Source of the DNA: JANLTP01 sp031363055
Lineage (GTDB): Bacteria; Pseudomonadota; Gammaproteobacteria; Burkholderiales; Burkholderiaceae_E
Assembly: GCA_031363055.1 (NCBI GenBank)
Contig: JANLTP010000006.1
Location: forward strand, 1 to 26,869
DNA: 26,869 nt
Reading direction: 5' to 3'
Position 1 is the first letter of the stretch, and every line of letters begins with the position of its first letter. This document shows positions 1 to 7,891 of the stretch, piece after piece. The notes under the pieces were generated by a model, which was not told the DNA's origin, made no database searches, and saw nothing but the letters and a program-made list of their open reading frames with translations. A program made the position numbers and the translations under genes.

Positions 1-2
1 CG

Positions 3-221
3 AACTACGGTGGGCCTTACCTGTTCGGTGCGCAGCGAGGTATGGCCGATGCGATGTACGCACCGGTCGCGACGCGGCTGCGTACTTATGATGTGCTCGT
101 TGAAGACGTGCTGTGTGCCAGGTACAGCAACACCATTCTGGCATTGCCGGAGTTGGTGGCCTGGATTGAGGCGGCTAAATTGGAGCCGGATGCGATTGAT
201 GAACTCGAGATGGAATTCTGA
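3..221 (+). CDS. Glutathione S-transferase, C-terminal fragment (cut by window edge)
   Basis: The first 72 codons in frame 3 read NYGGPYLFGAQRGMADAMYA, then APVATRLRTY and an acidic tail ending ELEMEF before TGA at 219-221. The pattern G-P-[YF]-L-F-G, then [IM]-A-D-A-M-[YF]-A-P-V-x-T-R-[LF]-R-T-Y, is the C-terminal helical domain of bacterial cytosolic glutathione S-transferases, including the Asp of the N-capping box. The thioredoxin-like N-terminal domain that binds glutathione lies outside the window, so substrate class cannot be judged. The stop codon lies about 5 bases from the edge of a decayed cupin gene on the other strand, so the two converge. A longer overlapping reading frame from base 10 in another frame has no recognisable protein features and was not used. 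Confidence 0.8.
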   Translation, partial: NYGGPYLFGAQRGMADAMYAPVATRLRTYDVLVEDVLCARYSNTILALPELVAWIEAAKLEPDAIDELEMEF

Positions 222-226
222 AATCC

Positions 227-448
227 GCCAGGTCGCTGATTCACGCAGTCGCCGGCGCTGACCAGTGTTGCCTTGTCTTCGTACATAAACCTTGCCCAGC
301 CGCGCAACATGTTGACGATGTGAAAGTCTGCATCATGGCGGTGCCATCCCGTGCTTTTTTCCGGTGCGTTTTGGGCAATGACGAGTTGCGCCAGCACTTT
401 GCCGTGCGTGGCCTCGGCAACGCCGAGACAGGCCTGATCGCAATGCCA
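227..448 (-). pseudogene. Cupin-domain protein remnant, truncated at both ends
   Basis: Read on the minus strand, the frame gives LGVAEATHGKVLAQLV, then STGWHRHDADFHIV, MLRGWARFMYED and AGDCVNQRPG. This is the core of a small single-domain cupin: WHRH carries the usual metal-ligand histidines and AGDCVxQRPG is the second cupin strand pair. The gene is broken at both ends. Upstream, the frame meets TGA at 451-449, which is the stop codon of the TPR gene, with no usable start before the cupin core. Downstream, homology stops after RPG at about 227, where the frame runs into the antisense of the glutathione S-transferase 3' end. About 25-30 N-terminal and 35-40 C-terminal residues appear to be missing by comparison with the family as I know it. 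The fold is unlikely to be complete; I call it a pseudogene. Confidence 0.6.
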
Positions 449-1798
449 TCAAGAAGCGTTGACGGCATCAGCACGGGCTGACGCAATCAGTGTGCTGGCG
501 CGTACCTTCTGCCAGGACTGTGCGCGACTGATGGCGTTTTGGTCGTCCGAGCTAGCGTAGGCGGCGGTCAGGGTCTCCTCAAACAGATCGCGCTGCGCGC
601 CGCTGCCGCCAATGCGCACAACATTGCCGAGGTTTTCTTCAAGCAACTGAATGGCTTTTTCAGGGTCGCTGGCGACAAAGGCATTGAGGGCCTCGCACAG
701 ATCGATAACCGACTTGCCGGCAGGTAGGCGATCGCTATCGTGCGCGATTTTGAGCTGGCCAGTCAGTGACTCGAAGGCTATAACGTCACCCGTCACACTG
801 TACAGCGCAGCAACGTGGAGATCGAGAAATGCGACCGTCGACTGGTAGTGACGCGCCTTGACGAATTCCGCCAGTGCGCGCCAGCGTTCGGCGCCGACCG
901 GTTGGCCGGTGGCAATCTGAATGCGCCAGAGCAGCGATACCGCATCGGAGACGGCGGTGATCAGCGGCGCGGTGGCCACAGCCGGACTCAGATAGTGATC
1001 ATAAATGGCCAGCGCTGCGCCTGCGTGCCCGGTCGCTAATTCGCCCAGCGCGGCGTGCCAGCGCAAGTGATTATGCAGCAGCGCCCGAGTGTCGTAGTTA
1101 GCCGTCAGCGAGTCGAGACGTGCGATCGACTCAGCGGCCCGGTTCTGCTCGTACGTCAAATGGGCGAACACGTGAATGGCGTTGGCGTTGTCTGCCTTCA
1201 GCGCCAGCGAGCGCTCAACGTAGCGTTCGCCCGCGATCAGCGATCCCGCCTCGATATGGGCCCAGGCCAGGTAACCCAGAAACCACCAGTCGTCACCGTA
1301 CGCAGGGGCCATGCGTTCGCTCAAACCCAAGCGTACGGCATCGTGATCCGGTCTACCGCTGAAGGCGAGCAGGCCAAATGCGCCTAGCGCCATGCCAAGC
1401 GCCAGTGCGTCGCGGGCAAACTCGTCGAGGTGCTCCAGCAACAAGCGCAGGGCTTGCGTCGCATTGCCGTCGATGAGGGTGCTCAGTATGGCAATGTGTT
1501 GCTGTTCGCGACGCGCCACCGACACCGTTGTCGATGTCGATGTCGCTGCGGCGATTGCGGTACGGGCCTGCGCTGCGCGTCCCCATGACTGATGGACGCG
1601 GGCCAATGCGGCGTGCGCCATGGCAAATGCTGGGTCAGCACTGAGTGCGGCTTCAAACTCGATATCGGCGCCGGGTGCCTGCGATAACAACAGGTCAACG
1701 CCGCGAACGTAATGAGCAACCGCGACGCTCGAGCAGGTCGATAGCTCGAGTCCATAACGATCAGTGTACAAATGAGCCTCCGGGCGATGTGGATACAA
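449..1798 (-). CDS. TTC38-like tetratricopeptide-repeat protein
   Basis: 449 residues of helical repeats without a signal peptide or membrane segment, so probably cytoplasmic. Features shared with the TTC38 (tetratricopeptide repeat 38) family are a TPR at about residues 45-80, the segment WWFLGYLAWAHIEAG at 171-185, NANAIHVFAHLTYEQNRAAE at 204-223, and HNHLRWHAALGELATGHAGA at 242-261 followed by ALAIYDHYL. The biochemical role of this family is not established; it is presumed to mediate protein interactions. The reading frame opens at a TGA just upstream of the TTG at 1798-1796, and no ATG occurs before residue 60. TTG is therefore the likely start, with no strong ribosome binding site visible. 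It lies downstream of the diguanylate cyclase on the same strand, 61 bases away, but nothing ties it to the pilus machinery. Its stop codon is fused directly to the cupin remnant. Confidence 0.75.
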   Translation of the reverse strand: MYPHRPEAHLYTDRYGLELSTCSSVAVAHYVRGVDLLLSQAPGADIEFEAALSADPAFAMAHAALARVHQSWGRAAQARTAIAAATSTSTTVSVARREQQHIAILSTLIDGNATQALRLLLEHLDEFARDALALGMALGAFGLLAFSGRPDHDAVRLGLSERMAPAYGDDWWFLGYLAWAHIEAGSLIAGERYVERSLALKADNANAIHVFAHLTYEQNRAAESIARLDSLTANYDTRALLHNHLRWHAALGELATGHAGAALAIYDHYLSPAVATAPLITAVSDAVSLLWRIQIATGQPVGAERWRALAEFVKARHYQSTVAFLDLHVAALYSVTGDVIAFESLTGQLKIAHDSDRLPAGKSVIDLCEALNAFVASDPEKAIQLLEENLGNVVRIGGSGAQRDLFEETLTAAYASSDDQNAISRAQSWQKVRASTLIASARADAVNAS

Positions 1799-1859
1799 CT
1801 GCGCTCACGCCCAAAGCGATCAGCGTCATTGCAAGCAGCTATCGTATCCGAAAACGCGT

Positions 1860-2891
1860 TTACGGCTCGCCAACGACACAGACCCGGTTACGTCCCGACT
1901 GTTTGGCCTGATACAGACCTTTGTCGGCGCGCTCGATAAACTCCTGGCTGGTCTCCTTGCCCGAGTACTCGGCAACGCCGCCGGAGATCGTGATCGATCC
2001 GACCGATTCTTCCGAGTTACGCTTCTTGATGCGACCACGCTCGATCGCCGAGCGAATATGGTCCGCGACGATGACGGCGCCGCTGACCCGGGTATCGGGT
2101 AACAACACAATAAATTCTTCACCGCCGTAGCGCGCGACCAGGTCGCGGCCCTTGACGTTGCCTTTGATGGCTTGGGCAACCGCACGGATGACCTGATCGC
2201 CGAACAAATGACCATACTCGTCGTTGATTCGCTTGAAGTGATCGATATCGAACATGACCACCGAGAATGGATTGCCGGTCGTATCGCTTTCTGCCATGAA
2301 TTGCACGAGCGCCATTTCATAGGCCTTGCGGTTCTTGACCTGGGTCAGCGCGTCCACCAGTGCTTCATCGCGTGCCCGTTGCAGCTCTTCGCTCAGGCGT
2401 TTGACCTCGTCCTGGCTGGCATTGAGCTCGTTGCGCACCGCACCCATGGTTTCGCCCAGGTGGGCGGCGTTCACCGCCATCTCGGAAACATGTTGCTGAA
2501 GATCTTCGGCCGCCAGAGGCTGCGATATTTTCTCACCGAAGTGAGTCAATTGTCGGGTAAAACTTTCAGTATCGTCGCCGGCGTTGGCCAACTTCAGATC
2601 GAGCTGCGAGACCAATTGCGCAATGTCGGCCCGCACTTTACCGAGCGACTGCTCGGCGCGATCGACGATATGCCGTTGATACAGATCGAAGGTGTAGTTG
2701 GCCGTCAGCTTCTTGGCCGATTTCAGCGCGGAATCGATATCGGTCTTGAGTTTTTCATTCGAGCCGCGTACGTAGTCATACCAGATAGCATAGCTCTGTG
2801 GCGTGAAGTCTGCCGCATGCTTGTTCATCATCGGTAAGGCCAAACGCAGCAACTCGGCGCTGGCTTCCTCGGTTTCTGGAGAGCTACTCAT
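1860..2891 (-). CDS. Diguanylate cyclase with C-terminal GGDEF domain
   Basis: 343 residues, soluble. Residues 1-110 form a helical N-terminal domain of the kind found before many proteobacterial GGDEF domains (MMNKH, then YAIWYDYVRGSN). A predicted coiled coil runs from about 155 to 178. The catalytic domain follows: DALTQVKNRKAYE at 180-192, the Mg/GTP segment FDIDHFKRIND at 214-224, and the active-site signature GGEEF at 256-260. It should make cyclic di-GMP from two GTP. The inhibitory I-site position (normally RxxD) reads KGRD at 247-250, so product inhibition may be weak or absent. It is the last gene of the pilus cluster, 43 bases after the pilin stop. A c-di-GMP-binding MshEN domain is encoded upstream in the same cluster, which suggests local control of pilus assembly. 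No sensor or membrane segment is visible, so the input signal is unknown. Confidence 0.9.
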   Translation of the reverse strand: MSSSPETEEASAELLRLALPMMNKHAADFTPQSYAIWYDYVRGSNEKLKTDIDSALKSAKKLTANYTFDLYQRHIVDRAEQSLGKVRADIAQLVSQLDLKLANAGDDTESFTRQLTHFGEKISQPLAAEDLQQHVSEMAVNAAHLGETMGAVRNELNASQDEVKRLSEELQRARDEALVDALTQVKNRKAYEMALVQFMAESDTTGNPFSVVMFDIDHFKRINDEYGHLFGDQVIRAVAQAIKGNVKGRDLVARYGGEEFIVLLPDTRVSGAVIVADHIRSAIERGRIKKRNSEESVGSITISGGVAEYSGKETSQEFIERADKGLYQAKQSGRNRVCVVGEP

Positions 2892-2934
2892 GACTTGAAC
2901 GGTTTCGATTCAGCTCAGTTCAGGTGGTCAGCGA

Positions 2935-3558
2935 CTAGAACGGAATCGCACACCATGCGCCCAGATAGGCGTCTGGCGTACTCATGTTGTAGGTAGTCAG
3001 CCCGTTGCAGCGGATCGCACCGGTTTGCGGATTGCCGTCGTCGAAGCTGGTGTCCATGACCGACATGGCCTTGTGCGTCACGCCAGTGCCTTCAAGCGCA
3101 AATACCGTGCTGGCCGGTCCGTTGGTGATGAACACATTGCCTTGTGCCATCGCGACGTTTCCGCCGAAGGCGGTAGTCGGCGACTCGGCACCGCTGCCGG
3201 TAATAAATCCGGCCAGGCGCAGGTGATAGTTGATCTGGCAATTCTCGCCACCGGAGGCGGTAGTGCAGGGCCAGGTAGCCCAGTTGACGTAGCCGTTGCC
3301 GTCGCCATTGGTGGGCACAGGTGTCGCCGCCGGGAATCGTGTAGCGGCCTGGGTGTCATCGCCCGGCAGACGGCGATATCGATCCTGGTACGAGTAAATG
3401 GCGGCGGCCATTTCCTTGCTCATGTTGTAGGTCGATTTGACCTTGCTGTTGAAGATCAGTTCTTGCCCCTTCAGTACAGCGCCAAGTAACAGGCCAACGA
3501 TCACCAGAACGATGGCGATCTCGACCAGGGTAAAGCCAAGCTGATTGCGTTTTTTCAC
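2935..3558 (-). CDS. Type IV pilin (likely main fibre subunit of the cluster)
   Basis: 207 residues with a class III prepilin leader: MKKRNQLG followed by FTLVEIAIVLVIVGLLLG. Cleavage is expected between Gly8 and Phe9, and Glu is at mature position 5. The leader is short and basic and the hydrophobic helix is followed by KGQELI, a motif common in betaproteobacterial pilins of this type. The globular part has PGDD, an NGDGNG turn that could bind calcium, and four cysteines able to form two disulfides, the last near the C-terminus (GAWCAIPF). I chose the GTG at 3558-3556 because GGAG lies 7 bases upstream; the frame extends much further 5' but that part has no pilin features and overlaps the preceding gene. 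It lies 77 bases after the helical-repeat gene, the widest gap in the unit, which leaves room for separate expression. Major-subunit status is inferred from that and from its canonical leader. Confidence 0.82.
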   Translation of the reverse strand: MKKRNQLGFTLVEIAIVLVIVGLLLGAVLKGQELIFNSKVKSTYNMSKEMAAAIYSYQDRYRRLPGDDTQAATRFPAATPVPTNGDGNGYVNWATWPCTTASGGENCQINYHLRLAGFITGSGAESPTTAFGGNVAMAQGNVFITNGPASTVFALEGTGVTHKAMSVMDTSFDDGNPQTGAIRCNGLTTYNMSTPDAYLGAWCAIPF

Positions 3559-3635
3559 TACATTTCTCCGCATACAAGGAATAGACACGTTAACGAATTT
3601 GATATCGGCCCGGCATTGCTGTGACTTGATGCCCT

Positions 3636-4253
3636 TTATCGCCCTGCGTCGCCGGATTTCGACGTTTGGTCGGCCGCTATCATGTAAATCTCCAGCTCGC
3701 GCGCCCAGCGCGGCACTGAATCGGCCAGCGCATGTTCTCGAATGGCGCGTGCGTAGCGAATAGCGAGTGCCGAGTCGTTCATTTCGTGGCGAGCGATGTA
3801 GGCCGCATGCGCCAGCCATGGCCAGCGCTCATCAGGCGCCGAAAAGAATTGTTGGTAGACCAGCTCGAGCATCCGAGAGCGTACGTCGGCGGGCGCCGAT
3901 TCAGCGTATATCCTGGCAGCCAGAAACAAAGGGTAGGCTTGTTGCGGCGCCAGTTGCATGGCTGATTCGAGCCAGGCGTAACTGGCCTTCAGATCGAGCG
4001 CGCGAATTCGCAGGGCCTGGCCGGCTTGTGCATCGAAGCTTTGCACATAGAGCATCATGCCGTAAGCGCTGGCGCGGCGCTCGCCCAGGCTCAAGATCGT
4101 CAAGAGGTCTGCGTTCGGTGCGTTGCCAATCGACGATTCAATCGACCAGCGACGCTCCTGTGCGCTGGAAAAGCCGGCCTGCGCGGCCATTAGACTCAGC
4201 AACAACAGCCAACCGGCAATTTGATGGAAGCTCATGTTACGCAGCCGATTCAT
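3636..4253 (-). CDS. Exported helical-repeat (TPR-like) protein of unknown function
   Basis: 205 residues. The N-terminus MNRLRNMSFHQIAGWLLLLS plus LMAAQAGFSSAQ looks like a Sec signal peptide or single membrane anchor, with possible cleavage near residue 30. The rest is helical with TPR-like spacing (KASYAWLESAMQLAPQQAYP at 89-108, then LFLAARIYAESAP; a second set around 146-175). The start ATG at 4253 overlaps the TGA of the ABC-2 permease gene by 4 bases (ATGA), so the two are probably translationally coupled. An ATG six codons later (MSFHQ) is an alternative. Placed between the ABC permease and the pilin gene, it may be a periplasmic partner of the exporter or of pilin assembly. That is inference only; I do not recognise a named family. 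The long upstream extension of the frame lies inside the permease gene and was rejected. Confidence 0.7.
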   Translation of the reverse strand: MNRLRNMSFHQIAGWLLLLSLMAAQAGFSSAQERRWSIESSIGNAPNADLLTILSLGERRASAYGMMLYVQSFDAQAGQALRIRALDLKASYAWLESAMQLAPQQAYPLFLAARIYAESAPADVRSRMLELVYQQFFSAPDERWPWLAHAAYIARHEMNDSALAIRYARAIREHALADSVPRWARELEIYMIAADQTSKSGDAGR

Positions 4254-5047
4254 ACCTCGGCACCTGAAAAGTCGAGTAACGCGATCAACCAGAGCAAGCC
4301 GCAGTACAACAGCGACTGAATCAACACCGGCCACAACACCGCAATCGGTACCGCTTCGAACAGCCAGATCGATTGCGTAAACAAGTCCAGTCGAGGCAAA
4401 AGGGCACTCAAGAGTTTCAGGAAGCCTAAATTCAGCGAGTTGACTTGAGCACTGGTCTCGTAGGGTGCGCGTTCAGCGATCAGCAGCAACACGCCGATCA
4501 ATCGAGCCAGTAGGTAAAAGCTCATGAGCGTCAGTACGGCTGCCGGGATCTGACGAAGCACGCAAGCGATCAGGATCGCAGCGCTGACCAGAACGATGAG
4601 TTCCAGCGCCAGTGAAACTGCCCATAAAACGGTCGCCAGGGTGGGTGCCAAAATGATGAGCGGCAGGCTTAGCGCGAACGCGGTCACGACGGCGATCAAT
4701 GAGAATCCCAGCGTCTTGCCGAGAATCCAGGTGGCCCGCGAGATCGGTGCTGCCAAGGTCAACATGATCGACCGATCGTTGAATTCACGGACCACGGCCG
4801 AGATGGTGACCAGGGCGACCACCGATATCGCGAATAATCGGGTCAACGGCGCTGTGATCGCCAGCACCACCTGTTCGCGTTCGACCAGAGCCCAGGCGCC
4901 GATAAAGGCGGCAACCGCGAATACAAACAGAATCCCGATCGCGAGGATCGCGCTCCAGCGGCTGCGCACTGCTTCCAGCCAGGTGCACGCGGCCAGTGCC
5001 CGGACCACTTGCCAGGCTCTGTGCTGCTGATCGGCATTGGTATTCAT
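4250..5047 (-). CDS. ABC-2 type exporter permease in pilus locus
   Basis: 265 residues with six predicted membrane helices at roughly 32-54, 70-87, 112-136, 142-165, 169-191 and 237-259. The segment VVREFNDRSIMLTLAAPISR at 85-104, then ATWILGK, is the cytoplasmic coupling region typical of ABC-2/NatB-type permeases (acidic residue, then [LA]-x-x-P-[IV]-S-R and G-K). It should form the membrane part of an ABC exporter. No ATPase is encoded beside it; the only exporter-type ATPase in the window is at 17473-18297, at the far end of the same pilus locus. The start ATG overlaps the pseudopilin stop (ATGA) and the 3' end overlaps the helical-repeat gene in the same way, so it is embedded in the pilin operon. 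The closest functional parallel I know is PilI of the Myxococcus PilGHI transporter; the substrate is unknown. Confidence 0.82.
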   Translation of the reverse strand: MNTNADQQHRAWQVVRALAACTWLEAVRSRWSAILAIGILFVFAVAAFIGAWALVEREQVVLAITAPLTRLFAISVVALVTISAVVREFNDRSIMLTLAAPISRATWILGKTLGFSLIAVVTAFALSLPLIILAPTLATVLWAVSLALELIVLVSAAILIACVLRQIPAAVLTLMSFYLLARLIGVLLLIAERAPYETSAQVNSLNLGFLKLLSALLPRLDLFTQSIWLFEAVPIAVLWPVLIQSLLYCGLLWLIALLDFSGAEV

Positions 5048-5850
5048 TGCACAAAGCCGCCTGCAAATAATCGCTCGGCGATCAGACTAAACGGTTGCCA
5101 GATCAGGAGATCGTCAAAGCCACCGCCGCTGGCATTGAGTGGTGCGAACTCGCGACTGATCAACACCCGCGGGACGGCGCCACTCATGTTCTGTTGTTCG
5201 TCGGTCGAAAAGTTGCTGACGTCACGCGCATTCGCTCCGGACGACCAGACGGCGAAGGCGGCGTTCGTTGACAAGGTGTTGGCGGTGCTCAGACAGCGAT
5301 TGCCAGTGGCTGCGATGGCGTTGGCACTCTTGCAGATGAACAGTGCCTGATTGGCGGCGATGCTGGTCTGAACATCGAGACGGCGCGTACTGCTGGCGGG
5401 CGCGCCCAGTCCGGGCGAGGTCAGCGCATTAGCCACCGGTGCCTGCAGATTCGTGACCGCATAACGCAGGGTTCTCGGCGAGTTGCCCGCTGGACCATCA
5501 TCCCAGGCGTCGTTCTTCAAGCCGCGCGCGTCCAGTTCAGCCAGGCCCAGCGAAACGCCCGGCACAAAGCCGCTTTCGCTCGAGCAGGTAATGATGCCAC
5601 CGGTGTTCGAGGCGATCGATTCCTGTCCGTTCGAGAGCAGGGACGCCGGACACGGCAGTCGACCTTGAGTAGTGACGAAGGCCATCAGCGAGTTGCGAAC
5701 TTCGATGAGCATCTCGCGGGTCTGGAGCATGCGTCGCTGTTCGGTTTGTGCCGATAGGGAACTGATGACGCCGACCGCGATCAATCCCATGATCACCAAA
5801 CCGATGGCCAGTTCAATCAGCGAGAATCCTCCTTCTTGCCTTACATTCAT
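5044..5850 (-). CDS. Pseudopilin / minor pilin with class III signal
   Basis: 268 residues beginning MNVRQEGG then FSLIELAIGLVIMGLIAVGV. A prepilin peptidase should cut between Gly8 and Phe9, leaving Glu at mature position 5. The hydrophobic helix is followed by a heptad-like segment (MLQTREMLIEVRNSLMAFVT), then LPCPAS and a large globular domain with three further cysteines (TCSS, FICKS, RCLS). The C-terminus is GGFDDLLIWQPF followed by a hydrophobic end. It is longer than typical major pilins and is likely a minor or tip-proximal subunit, MshO-like in position but not assignable by sequence alone. The start ATG overlaps the TGA of the preceding PilX-like gene and its own stop overlaps the ABC permease start, so three genes are tightly coupled. 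Prepilin peptidase is not encoded in the window. Confidence 0.8.
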   Translation of the reverse strand: MNVRQEGGFSLIELAIGLVIMGLIAVGVISSLSAQTEQRRMLQTREMLIEVRNSLMAFVTTQGRLPCPASLLSNGQESIASNTGGIITCSSESGFVPGVSLGLAELDARGLKNDAWDDGPAGNSPRTLRYAVTNLQAPVANALTSPGLGAPASSTRRLDVQTSIAANQALFICKSANAIAATGNRCLSTANTLSTNAAFAVWSSGANARDVSNFSTDEQQNMSGAVPRVLISREFAPLNASGGGFDDLLIWQPFSLIAERLFAGGFVQ

Positions 5851-7328
5851 TCCACGATATCCAGTCGATCGTTAGCCGGTGGCGGTTGTGAAACGGTTGT
5901 TTCAAAGACATCCGCCAGGCCAGCGGCGTTTTCGACGCTATCGAGATAATCGGCGGGACTGGCCGAGGTCGAGACTCCGATAAGCGGGGTTTGTGCCGCG
6001 CTTTTTGCAGCAGCAAACGGCGCTGAAGTAATCGCCGCTGCCGGACCCAGGATTAACGCGTTGATATTGTTCTGTGCGCCGACGCTCAAGCCCGGCGCGT
6101 TGCAAGCGTTATTCAGCAAGACGCAGCGGGCGCTGCTGGAGTAGACGAAATAGCGTTGCCAGCCAGCATCGGTGAACCAGCCTGGCATGACCAGTTCTTG
6201 GCCTGGCAGGCAGGTACCCGCCAGTGTCGGCAAATGTCCGAATCGAAGTCCGATGACGCAGTCGCCTTGCACCGTGTTGAAGGCCGAGGCGTACGGGAAA
6301 TAGCCGTGACTGCTGCGATAGTTGCGCAACCGGGTCAGTACTTCGCGGCGCGCACGCGATTCCATGACCGCCAGATATTCATCGACCGTGACATAGATCA
6401 GCCGATCGTTGAATTCGTAGGCATTGCCGTAGTAGCCGATGCGTTCGGTGGCACGCCCCGAGGGCGTCGATCGAATCAGCACGGTCGGCGTACCGTCGGC
6501 GTGCGTATAGGCGGCGTTGTCATAAAGGCCGGGCACACAGGGCAAGGGACAACTGGCATCAATCGAGACCCGATCCAGATAAGCCGACGGTGGTGCAGTG
6601 TTCGACCGTACCTGCCCAGAAAGCGCTGGCCCTGGCAAAATCAAGGCGAACGCTACCCGATCCGAAAGCAGGTTACCTCGTTCGTCAACCACGCTGATCC
6701 ACGGGTAGGGCACGGCCGATGGGCAGGCATAGCCGCTGTAGTTGCTGGCGGCCATCAGCGGATTCAGATCACGCAGGCATGCGATGCTGCTGGCCAGATT
6801 TGGTGAAACGATCAGCCAGGGAACCAGGCCACTGGTTTCATCGATGTCGGCGCTTGGCAAGCTCAGCCCGAGGTCGCGCCAGGGCAGGCGCCCGAAACAG
6901 CGCGCCGACGCCCCGGCGGTGCTGACGGGTGTCAGCGCTGCACCGGGCAGCCAGGTTCGAGTGGCACACCCGAGCACTTCGGCCAGGCCGTCGTAAATCG
7001 GCTCGCTGGTGTCGGCCCCGCCGCCGGTTGCAATCGGCAAGTCAGGAAAGAGTCTGAATTCGCCGAGCCGCCGGCCAGTGGATTCCAAGTCAGCGCTGCT
7101 CAAGTAGACCAGTATGGCGCGCTTCGACTGTTCAAGGATTTGTCTGGCCTCGCGTTCGTAAACGCTGAGCGACGCGTTCAGTCCAAGAGCGCTGACCATC
7201 AGGGTTGCGCTCAACGCAATCAACGACAAGAGCAAGAGCAACATCGCTGCGCCGCGTTGACGATACCGTAGCGCACTGGCGCCCAGGCATTCAGGCGACA
7301 CGACGGATAGCCTCTGTTCAGGGAGCAC
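5847..7328 (-). CDS. Large Cys-rich PilX/GspK-like minor pilin candidate
   Basis: 493 residues. After about 25 residues comes RQRGAAMLLLLLSLIALSAT, a membrane helix introduced by R-G-A. This resembles the N-termini of PilX-type minor pilins (QRGA-hydrophobic), which often lack the Glu5 of major pilins, and none is seen here. The region after the helix (SLSVYEREARQILEQSKRAI) is amphipathic as in pilin stalks. The remaining 400 residues form a large domain with ten cysteines in several near-paired settings (CPLPC, CVLLNNAC), suggesting disulfides outside the cell. The GTG at 7328 is the first start available and overlaps the MshK-like gene by 11 bases; an ATG at codon 29 would lose the leader. 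Size and position just before a pseudopilin suggest a tip or adhesin-like subunit (inference). I know of no named family for the C-terminal part. Confidence 0.65.
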   Translation of the reverse strand: MLPEQRLSVVSPECLGASALRYRQRGAAMLLLLLSLIALSATLMVSALGLNASLSVYEREARQILEQSKRAILVYLSSADLESTGRRLGEFRLFPDLPIATGGGADTSEPIYDGLAEVLGCATRTWLPGAALTPVSTAGASARCFGRLPWRDLGLSLPSADIDETSGLVPWLIVSPNLASSIACLRDLNPLMAASNYSGYACPSAVPYPWISVVDERGNLLSDRVAFALILPGPALSGQVRSNTAPPSAYLDRVSIDASCPLPCVPGLYDNAAYTHADGTPTVLIRSTPSGRATERIGYYGNAYEFNDRLIYVTVDEYLAVMESRARREVLTRLRNYRSSHGYFPYASAFNTVQGDCVIGLRFGHLPTLAGTCLPGQELVMPGWFTDAGWQRYFVYSSSARCVLLNNACNAPGLSVGAQNNINALILGPAAAITSAPFAAAKSAAQTPLIGVSTSASPADYLDSVENAAGLADVFETTVSQPPPANDRLDIVE

Positions 7329-7890
7329 GATGGATGACCACTGAATTGCCGTTGCCGAATTCGCTCGACTCTGAATTCTGGCCGGGCGCCAGACGCTGAT
7401 GCTGCAGCTTGTTCAGTCGCACAGTAACCTGGTCGTCACTGTTAGCAAGTTCAGCGCGATCGCTGTCGGTGTGACCGTTTATCCAGATCACCGGACGACC
7501 TTGGGCGGGGCGCAAATAACCATCGACTCGCAGACCGGACGCTGCAGTCGCTTCAGATGATTCCGGCGAATCGGGCAGACCGGAGGAATCGCGTCGGCCG
7601 GTCTGCGCCCTGCGGCTCGACTGCGCGGCGCGCTGGGCAGCAGCGTGCAGGCGTTGTTGTTCTTCAAGCTGGATGCGCTCGTCGGCGGTGTAGAGCAGTG
7701 TTCCCAACACGCCCGCATCGGGATTTCGATGCTCGAACGATTGCTCGAAATTTTTTTCGACCGACTGTTCGACCGACTGTTTGATCGCTGGTGCGGCCGC
7801 TTGAACGGATAGGTCGGCCAGTGACAGGAAGCCCAACGTCAGAACGATTGCCGCTGCCCGACCGGCAGTTTTGATGATCGAGTGCTTCAT
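7318..7890 (-). CDS. mshK: MshK-like periplasmic pilus assembly protein
   Basis: 190 residues with an N-terminal signal or anchor (residues 1-33, hydrophobic AAAIVLTLGFLSLADLSVQA). A Q/E/R-rich helix spans 70-100 and a C-terminal beta domain 118-187 reads RVDGYLRPAQGRPVIWINGH, then QVTVRLNKLQHQRLAPGQ. This last pattern (domain opening with an R-x-x-G-hydrophobic strand, x-x-x-I-N-G, then short strands) resembles MshK and more loosely PilP/GspB/GspC homology-region domains that link the inner-membrane platform to the secretin. The ATG at 7890 is one base after the TGA of the MshJ-like gene, and the 3' end overlaps the PilX-like gene. Assignment rests on position after mshJ and the INGH strand; sequence identity to known MshK is not testable here. 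Confidence 0.6.
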   Translation of the reverse strand: MKHSIIKTAGRAAAIVLTLGFLSLADLSVQAAAPAIKQSVEQSVEKNFEQSFEHRNPDAGVLGTLLYTADERIQLEEQQRLHAAAQRAAQSSRRAQTGRRDSSGLPDSPESSEATAASGLRVDGYLRPAQGRPVIWINGHTDSDRAELANSDDQVTVRLNKLQHQRLAPGQNSESSEFGNGNSVVIHRAP

Positions 7891-7891
7891 G

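Noticed and set aside
2172..2837. 221-codon open frame on the plus strand inside the diguanylate cyclase gene
   Set aside because: Exact antisense of a conserved GGDEF gene; no start context or protein features of its own.
3559..3819. 5' extension of the pilin frame (to 294 codons)
   Set aside because: A strong class III leader and ribosome site support the start at 3558; the extension overlaps the previous gene.
6156..6806. 216-codon plus-strand frame inside the PilX-like gene
   Set aside because: Antisense shadow in GC-rich DNA; composition is Arg/Gly-rich without domains.
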